The position numbers were made by a program, and so were the translations under genes. Below are positions 56,441 to 64,000 of a stretch of 64,000 nt of DNA, piece by piece. Under the pieces are notes generated by a model. It had not been told where the DNA came from, ran no database searches, and saw nothing but the letters and a program-made list of their open reading frames with translations. The stretch covers positions 1,922,001 to 1,986,000 of the forward strand of contig OU862922.1 in assembly GCA_917880885.1 (NCBI GenBank), given 5' to 3'. The number at the start of each line of letters is the position of its first letter. Within the stretch, counting starts at the first letter, position 1. Origin of the DNA: Limnephilus marmoratus. Its lineage: Eukaryota; Arthropoda; Insecta; Trichoptera; Limnephilidae.

Positions 56441-57780
56441 ATTTTCCAAATTTTTAACCTAAACTTGACATAACAAAATCTTTTAATAATAAATTGGAAT
56501 GGATAAAACACGAATTAATTTCAGTGTCGATTTTTACACTCGTACTTATTCGCTGGCATAGACAATATATAGTTAATTAGTTTTATCCTTAATGAATTTG
56601 AATGAAAACATGTTTTATACTTTTGTAATTCGGTGTTATGTCCTCTCATAACACCCCTTTTAAGACGCTTAGTTATATTTTATGTAAGTAGGTATACCGT
56701 AATTTCTTTAAACCGACTGCATATTGTGTAGATATAAGTGTGCCGGGGGCAAACTCTCGGGCGATCAACTGTCGTGGAATCTTGATGGAGTAGTTCTTTT
56801 ACGTAGGTACCCTGATAAAATATCATAGCTAAAAAAGTACTCATGATAAAAATGACACTGAAATTCTAGTTAGGAAAAGTGGTTTAAAATTTAAGAGCCC
56901 ATCTTTTCAGCTTTTATAGTTTTCTCATGTTCAAAATTGCATTCTAAATATTAAATGTAAAAACGGAACCAACTCTTATTTAACAATTTAGGTAGTTGGT
57001 ATCTACCGATATCAATAAAGCAAGATTATAAGGTAACTTACCTTATGTTTTGCAAGGTGATCACACGAAAGTCGAATAATAAGCAGTTAGGGGCCGTATG
57101 AACATCTCCGAGGTCGAAATAACGAGCTGATCACCTGATCACTCGGCACTTAAGGTGAGATAACAGGTGAGACCGATCATTGAAATTATCCTATAAAAAG
57201 TCATGTACTACCCATGTATTAACATTTTCTCAGCTAATGATGATATAAATGGTGGTTGTGTTACCTGACCTTTCGGTTGAACTTCTTGCCGGTTGTTAAT
57301 CGGAACTTTTTATCAAATTTGCCACCTAACGGGGGAAATTAAACTTTAAAGCGATGCACTGCGAAAAAATAAAAATCATTTGATTTATAATATTAAAGAT
57401 GCATTAACTAAATAATGTAAGTAGAACACAGTTTGGCCTTTACTATGATCGAGCATTTTTACAGCCTTTTCTACAGTCTTCTTTCAAAAATTATTTGAAA
57501 TCCAAAATCTCGATTATGATGGGAAAACATTTTAATATTTGTGCGTGAACTTTACAAAATAATATTTGTGCGTGAACTTTACAAAATAAAATAAAACATG
57601 CTTTTTGGCGATTTTTTTTTGTTTGAATTTCAATCTTATCGCCATCTGCATAAGGAGTGCGTGATTTTGCCCAATTCCGAATGTTACACACCGAGGTGCA
57701 TCGCCAATATAACATGAAAACGGTGTTATAACATCACACTTTCTGTCAACACTGTGTCAGTTTATTAGACCAAGGACCAG
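56441..57780. other. AT-rich sequence without recognised features
   Basis: A 31-bp tandem duplication (TTTGTGCGTGAACTTTACAA) lies at 57538-57588. Nothing else stands out. Confidence 0.45.
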
Positions 57781-57781
57781 G

Positions 57782-58005
57782 TTTTCATTATTTGTTTTTG
57801 GGGTGTTATGCCCTGTTGCGCTACCTCCTTCTTTAGCCAACGTTTCGGACAAAGTTGCAGTGTCCATCATCAGGCAGATCCTGCAGATCCGGAAGATGTG
57901 TGCTGGATCTGCCCTAATGATGACGCTGCAACGCTGTCTGAAACGTTGGCTAAAGAAGGAGGTAGCGCAACACGGCATAACACCCCAAAAACAAATAACG
58001 AAAAT
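57782..58005. repeat. Palindromic repeat family F, copy 3
   Basis: The two arms carry TTTTTGGGGTGTTATGCCCT, GCTACCTCCTTCTTTAGCCA, ACGTTTCGGAC and the inverse. The loop contains CAGATCCTGCAGATCCGGAA and CTGGATCTGCCCTAATGATG, itself partly palindromic. Arm length about 100 bp. Confidence 0.92.
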
Positions 58006-58369
58006 ACTTTTGGCCGTGAAAATCTAAAAACGAAACCAAAGGCCCAGGTGTTTGTACTTATTTTACATTGAACGTTGTCACAAGACAACGATTATCGTCA
58101 TTTTAAATTTACTGACAGTTGTCAGTACATTTGACAACCGTTTAGAAATTTGACCAAATATTAAGACGAGTCAAAAATCGTCTTAATCTTACGACATTAA
58201 TTACATAATCTATTTTAGAGACGCGGAATCGACACGTTCCATTGCTCTAAATAACTTTGTTGGAAGTTGGAAGATCCGCTGGCATGCCCCGGAATAGGGT
58301 TTTTTTTATAATTAGCTCCTGTCATAATAAAACATATCATATTTGGAGTTTGTTAAAGGTTTATTTCGG

Positions 58370-58760
58370 AGAGCTTTTTTTGGGAAACGAAGGGGAAGAA
58401 TTTCTGGGAAGGAAAAACATGTAACGGGTAGGTAGGAATCTAGGGATCATTGTTTATAGAAATGACGAAATATGAATCCATCCCTCCAACTGCGAAACAA
58501 GACATTTGGTCGAGATTAAAGGTCAAGGAGAGATCAAAAGGTCTCCCTCAACCAGTCTCTCCCGATCCGGCCAGCCACGCAGTAGGTGGGCAAACACATC
58601 CGCCGCTAAGACCTAGATCAACCCCAGCCTATGAAAGTAAAAACAAGTACCCCTTCTAAGTCATCAAACGTAGCAAACCACTTGTGGTGACCTACGGCTG
58701 AGGTGTTCGTTATCCAAAAAGTGGTTCTCGGGGCGGCGGTAACCATACCCGTCTCACAAA
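58370..58760 (-). repeat. Repeat family B, copy 5
   Basis: GAATCCATCCCTCCAACTGC, CTCTCCCGATCCGGCCAGCC, CGTAGCAAACCACTTGTGGT and CTCGGGGCGGCGGTAACC. Confidence 0.78.
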
Positions 58761-58764
58761 TTGA

Positions 58765-59570
58765 AGATTGCAAATGCTTAGTTCAACTGAAATCAGGCAA
58801 GGGGTACTAACCCAAGCAAAAAAATACTGCATCCTTCACACCAATATAATCCAACCTGCTTAATAAGTAATATTTGATATATTCTCACACAGATGAGAAA
58901 GAGGCCTGTGTTTTGATCCACCAACTTTAACAAGTACAACACCTTGCATACAAATACAAACGTATTGTATAAGGCATAACACATACAAATGTACACAAGC
59001 ATCTACGCAGCACAACACACGTATCTAAACCATGTGTCTAGTTTTTAGATCCTACCCACTTCCATGGATCTCATAGCATATTGATGGTTTAACAAATAAA
59101 TTGTTGGGAGAATCATTTTTTATTGCCTCACATACAAATAATGTCGAAAATGTGACAGGCGAGATGATTTATTTATTGTTTGCAGGAGCTGATTATTTAT
59201 TCATAACGTACACTCTCATCTGGAACAGGTGTATGTGTGTTAATTCTTAATTCTTTCCGACGGGAGTTATGCGTTCTTAAATTCGCCTGCGTGTTTATTT
59301 CGCTGTATTTTTCAATTTTAATTTCGGTGATATTAGAAAGATAAATTCGAATTTTTATTGAGGAAGACATGGTATGATTATTGAGTTAGGTCATTTATTT
59401 GTTTATATCAACAGTACAAATATATCCTAAACAATAGTTAGATACAAATATATCCTGAACAATAAGTCACAGTTAAATACAAGTTTAAGAAAATTGTAAA
59501 AATATTTTTTAAGCGTAACGTTTAAATGTGGCATATCGTACAAAAAAATCAGATCAACAAGATTTTTTTT
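58765..59570. other. Sequence without recognised features
   Basis: A short tandem duplication (TACAAATATATCCTAAACAA) at 59416-59465. No gene. Confidence 0.4.
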
Positions 59571-59574
59571 TACA

Positions 59575-59855
59575 TGAGCTCCACGTAGGAGGCCCTGAGG
59601 AAAATAATTTCCCTGCTGTGTGGAGGGTTTTTTTAAGGAAAGGAAGGAGGGAAGAGTTCAGGGCAGGAAGAGGGTTTAAGGGGTGGGTAGGAATCTCGGG
59701 TTCTGTGTCCTGGTCATCCGCCTCCAAGACCTAGACAAACCTCACCCCTGCTAATCACCAAACGTAGCGAACCACTTGGGGTGACCTATGGCAAAGGTGT
59801 TGGTTATCCAATAAAGGTTTCCGGGGCGGCGGTACCCATTCCCGCCTCTCAAATT
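59575..59855 (-). repeat. Repeat family B, copy 6 (internally deleted)
   Basis: GAGCTCCACGTAGGAGGCCC, GGGTGGGTAGGAATCTCGGG, then directly CCGCCTCCAAGACCTAGACA, GTAGCGAACCACTTGGGGTG and CGGGGCGGCGGTACCCATTC. Confidence 0.78.
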
Positions 59856-59928
59856 GAAAAGCTATAAAAGAGAACATATCCCCTGTTTTTGTATTCCTAT
59901 AATGATTTTTCATTATAAAATAACATTT

Positions 59929-62560
59929 TTTTTTTTTTTTTTTTTTTTTATTTGAAATATACATACATATAACAGATTTACATAAGGAAAATACATGGTT
60001 CTTATAAATAATTACAAATAAAATAGTTTCTTGTTAATGAATCTACCCAATTTAAAAGAGAAAAAATTTCTCGTGTTTAAATTGGGGAGTCGTGTCATTA
60101 CAGAAAAAAGATTAAAAAAAAAAAAAAGATATACTTATATATATATTTTTTTTAAATTAATAAACAAATAAAACTTATGAATAAAAACAAAATATTAAAT
60201 AAAGAAATATACTAACGTAGCAGTTGCTAAATTAGATATACATGTAGTATAGATATTTTAAAAGTAGTAATATACAATAGATGTAGTAAAAATAAAAATA
60301 ATATTATTGCATTTCTCTTAATAGGTAGGTGTTGAGATGGTAAGTACATATAGTTGATTCTGACAATGGGATTAACTGATAATATTGCAGGAGTAGGTAC
60401 ATAATGTTATTTTACGACAATAATCGCTTACATTTCAGTTCAAAAGTTGATGAAATATTTTAAGAGGATATGTGCAATCAATAAGACTACATTAATTTAT
60501 AATTTATTTTTTGTTAATTAATGATGGAGTTAAGTGATTAATTTTGAAATAAAGTACATAAAATTATAATTAAGACTTGATCAATTTTTACTAATTAGTA
60601 CATTGTAATCAAAAAATATACGTAGAAATTCTTTCTTTGAAATTAAAACTTATAATTAGTGTTTGGTTGATCAAGCAGTTGTTTAATTAGTGATTTAAAG
60701 ACTTTATAATTTTCTTCGGATTTGATTTTATATGGGAGGGCGTTAAAAAATTTTATACCTTGATAAGTATAATGTTGTTGAAAAGCACTCGTATTAAATT
60801 TAGGGATTTCTAGATTACCACGTGATCTTGAACGGTTACTTATTTTTGTGATTGTTGTTGTAGAATTAAAATGATCTTTGTGTGTTTGTAACAGAGTGTT
60901 CTTTTTGAAAATTTTATTTAAACTGAGTACCCTAAAAGAATTAAATAGTTGTATTGTTGGAAATAAAGATGGTTTACGTGTGATAACTTTTAGAATCAAC
61001 CTCTGTACCCTTTCTACAGGTTGGAGGTTAGTTTTGAAAGTTCCCCCCCACCCGATTATACCATATTCTAGAATAGATTGGGCAAGAGAGAAATAAACAG
61101 TTTTAATCATACTAGATGATAGAATGTTTCTCAATCTAATGAATATGTAAATAAGTTTTCTTACTCTGGTTACCGTATTTTCGACTTGTTCGTTCCATTT
61201 TAAGTGTTTGTCTACAATGACACCCAGATACTTAATACTATTTTTGCATGTTATTTGTAGGCAATTGTCATCGTTGCATTCCTTTTTATTTTCACACTGT
61301 GATGAATGGATTTTAATAGTTATATTGTTCTCGACATTTTTTTCTTTCAAAGAGAATGGAATAAAATAAGTTTTCTCTGTATTTAGTGAGAGACAATTTA
61401 GGTCAAACCATGTTTTGAGTATGTTTATATTTGTATTTGCTTTACTCATCGTTTCCTCCCATGATTTCCCTTTAGTGATAACTACTGTGTCGTCTGCATA
61501 AGATATGATATCTCCAACTATGGGAAGAGTGAACATTTGATTAACATATATAATAAAAAGGATTGGACCGATGACAGTTCCTTGCGGTATACCAAATGAT
61601 GAGGTTTTGGGTTCACTTAGGGTATCATTTATTTTGACGTATTGAAATCTCTCTTTTAGATAACTTTGGAACCATGACAGTACTGTTCCGTCCAATCCAA
61701 TTTGCATGAGTTTCTCATTGAGTTTGGAGTGTGATATGCTATCAAATGCCTTGCGTAGGTCGATGAATATACCAAGACACTTTTCTCCATTATCTAAATT
61801 TTGTATTATTGTTGAAGTTAATTTAGCAATTGCATCTTGAGTGCTGAGATTGTCCCTAAACCCAAATTGGTTTGGGCTCATTATCTTTTTTTCTTTTATG
61901 TAATTGTTGAGTTGTTTTTTAACAATTTTTTCGTAGATTTTTGCAATGTTTGATGTGAGTGCTATGGGACGATAGTTGGAAATATTTTTTTCATCTCCAG
62001 ATTTGAAAACAGGGGTGACAATAGTCTTCTTATAGTTGTTCGGGAATATACCCTTCGTTAGACTTACATTTATTATATGAGCAATCGGTTTACTGATTAT
62101 CTCATGAACGGCTTTTAATGTTTTTACGGTTATATTGTCATAGCCAGGGCTTGCTGATCCCCGTAGACTTATTACAGCGTTTTCGACTTCTTTATCAGTT
62201 ACTGAAGCAAATGTGTGGAAGCCTTCTTCAATAGTTGAGTTGTGCTCAGGTTGTTGTGTTTGTTTGTTGTCTAGGATAATATTACGCGCAAGATTAGGGC
62301 CGACATTAGTAAAATATTCATTATAAATGTTGCCGCACAGTTTTGCATTTTTTTCGGTGTCAGTGTTGATTCCGTGATGAGTAATTTCTTTTGGTAATTT
62401 TTTTTTTGTGCTTTTATTGGTTATTGTATTGATGATTTTCCAAAACTCTTTGCTGTCTTGACCAGCATTTTTTATTTTATTACGAAAATATTTTTCTTTT
62501 GTCAGTCTTATTAAAAGCGCAAGTTTGTTACGGTATTTCTTGTAGAAGGTGTTTATTTAT
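59929..62560 (-). mobile_element. 5'-truncated LINE with 3' poly-A
   Basis: Minus-strand element: poly-A (poly-T at 59929-59950), 3' UTR about 700 bp, then an RT-bearing frame from 60643 to 62554. The endonuclease region and ORF1 are missing, as after incomplete target-primed reverse transcription. The sequence is unrelated at base level to the 28-32 kb LINE. Confidence 0.88.
60643..62554 (-). pseudogene. LINE reverse transcriptase, open from the truncation to the C-terminus
   Basis: The frame is open upstream of the first Met (61881) to 62554: FWKIINTITNKSTKKKLP, SLRGSASPGYDNITVKTLK, NNYKKTIVTPVFKSGDEKNI and SNYRPIALTSNIAKIYEKIV precede MSPNQFGFRDNLSTQDAI. After Met: FIDLRKAFD (residue 39-47), GIPQGTVIGPILFIIYVNQM, SYADDTVV (YADD at 128-131, intact), GVIVDKHLKWNEQV and the tail TYQGIKFFNALPYKIKSEEN. 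All core RT motifs are present without a stop, so this is a recent insertion that lacks only its 5' part (Jockey/CR1-type by overall layout). Confidence 0.9.
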
Positions 62561-63060
62561 TTATTTTTTTTTTTTTTAATAGATGTTTCAGAATACTTAC
62601 CTTTTTTGTTAAATTTTTTTGATATCATTTAATTTATTTTTAATTTTTCAGAAAAAAATCCCTTTAAAAATGCATGTCGTAAAGGACGCACTTATTTTCC
62701 TAGAAATATTTCGACGACGCAGATCGAAAAGGAAAAAATCTGAGACAGATGACTTATTTAAATCATTTTTGGTTTTAATCGATATAAGTAGACTTGGGTT
62801 AAATTAATATTGGTTGAAAAGATATGATAGTATAGCCTTATTGTATCTACCTTCCGTGCAGTCGAACAGATCTGTCACATCAGATCTCCAGACCAGAACT
62901 GGCTGCCAAAGTGCCAAGTTCAATCTTCGGGAGCACTCATTGTGTACTATTAATGTACCTACTTCGTACCGTACCTATTAGGAACCTAATAGGTTCAACC
63001 TACATAGTTTTTGATTCGCCTGTGAATAATAAACTTGTTTTTTAAAATGCGTATTAAGGT
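62561..63060. other. Sequence without recognised features
   Basis: AT-rich; contains a TAC-CTA-like palindrome near 62965-63000 only. Confidence 0.4.
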
Positions 63061-63064
63061 ATAA

Positions 63065-63070
63065 TCTATA

Positions 63071-63130
<60 letters not shown>
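63065..63130 (+). repeat. (TA)n microsatellite
   Basis: About 30 uninterrupted TA units directly at the edge of a family A repeat. Confidence 0.95.
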
Positions 63131-63135
<5 letters not shown>

Positions 63136-63757
63136 GAATCCCTGGTTCCCTTGGTCACGCCATAATTTCAGAAAGACTTTACCTATTTCATTAACCTTGT
63201 TTTTAGTTTACTTATACTTTGTAGACTGTTCTTACGGAAAGAAAATTGCGAAGAAAATTAGATAATTTCAGAAAACATAACGATTATTTTAACTTCGCAC
63301 TTTGAAAATTCGCGCGTTTAAATAATGTATTTGATGATGAATTTAGCAGGCAGCTGTTTTTTTTTGTAAAAAAAGAATTGTCTATGGATTTTTAAAATTA
63401 TAGATATTTTAAATAGGTACCTATGTTAGGTACCAAATTAGATTGATTGTTCTTATAAAATAAAATAATGAATACTTGTAATATATGAAAAATTGAATAA
63501 AAAAATTGTAACAAGTGGCACGCGAGCTGTTTGTGAAAACTGAATGTACTGGGATTGAATATATGGAACACGGGAGGGGGGGTTGGCGGGACGGGGGAGC
63601 GGGAGAGGAGAGTGGGTAGGCGGGAAAGGTGGAAGGGGAACGCGGGAGCAGAAGGGGATGCGGGAGAGGAACGGGGACGCACGGGAAAGGACATGCAGAG
63701 AAAAACAATTTATTTCTTTGAATATGGCATTGCAACGCTTGCCGGGAATGAGCCAGT
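63124..63757 (-). repeat. Repeat family A, copy 5 (complete)
   Basis: AAAATGAATCCCTGGTTCCC, TTGGTCACGCCATAATTTCA, GTGGCACGCGAGCTGTTTGT, a G-rich block and GGCATTGCAACGCTTGCCGG, in the same order and length as 36004-36625. Confidence 0.75.
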
Positions 63758-64000
63758 GTTAGATAGGTTCGCTCTCACCTATTTAAAAAAAAAATTGGAT
63801 ATAATTTATTAATAATCACTTAGATAGCATAATCAATTATCATTCCAAAGCATTGCACACGCAAACTCTAAGAAACCATGACACCGCATATTTGTAAGAG
63901 TAAAGCAGGTACCTAAGTAGGGATGTCTCAACGTCTTCAAAAAACGATCAGACCGATCATAAGCTTTCAAGAAACATTCGATACTTTTACCCCGGGTTTT

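Noticed and set aside
62619..62807. Possible final dysf exon after TTTTTCAG at about 62650
   Set aside because: Joining in phase 2 gives a stop within a few codons, and the basic peptide in the open frame does not resemble the Dysf tail.

Overview
This is eukaryotic, almost certainly insect, DNA: AT-rich, gene-poor, full of transposon relics, with canonical GT-AG introns and a short run of the insect telomere motif (CCTAA/TTAGG) at 17553-17583. I cannot fix the order from sequence alone. There are no bacterial operons, rRNA genes or CRISPR arrays. Nearly all protein-like stretches outside one gene are mobile-element remains.

The one host gene I recognise is a bHLH-PAS transcription factor of the Dysfusion (dysf; vertebrate NPAS4-like) family on the + strand. 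Eight coding exons can be read across the window: 7167-7351 (bHLH), 11651-11721 (linker), 13345-13434 and 15609-15824 (PAS-A), 47925-48109 (end of PAS-A region to start of PAS-B), 51736-51842 and 51951-52104 (PAS-B) and 54936-55340 (start of the transactivation tail). All splice phases agree and each internal junction has GT/AG. The initiator exon lies upstream and was not found. The C-terminus lies downstream, beyond 55340 or outside the window. The fourth intron is 32.1 kb and holds most of the mobile elements.

Mobile elements, left to right: a TIR element with TTTAGCTAAA-type repeats (7778-9141); hairpin elements in introns (12486-12903, 13493-13685); a 1.6 kb foldback structure enclosing a 94-bp tandem array with telomere-like repeats (16880-18486); a TA-flanked Tc1/mariner element with an intron-bearing, truncated transposase (18869-20211); LINE C-terminal fragments (20.9-22.3 kb, 24.6-26.2 kb) one of which is split by two adjacent hAT-like elements, the second with a perfect 8-bp target duplication; a nearly full-length two-ORF LINE on the minus strand (27818-32340) whose reverse transcriptase carries YADN instead of YADD; satellites at 37.4-37.9 kb and 39.5-39.9 kb; more MITEs and palindromes at 41.8-46.7 kb; a tRNA-derived SINE family; a (TTCTTCTTG)n tract in the seventh dysf intron; and a 5'-truncated LINE with an intact YADD motif (59929-62554).

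Functionally, the window is the body of one developmental transcription-factor gene whose long introns have become a transposon reservoir. Several intronic inverted repeats would fold into long hairpins in the dysf pre-mRNA, which is the most testable unusual feature here.
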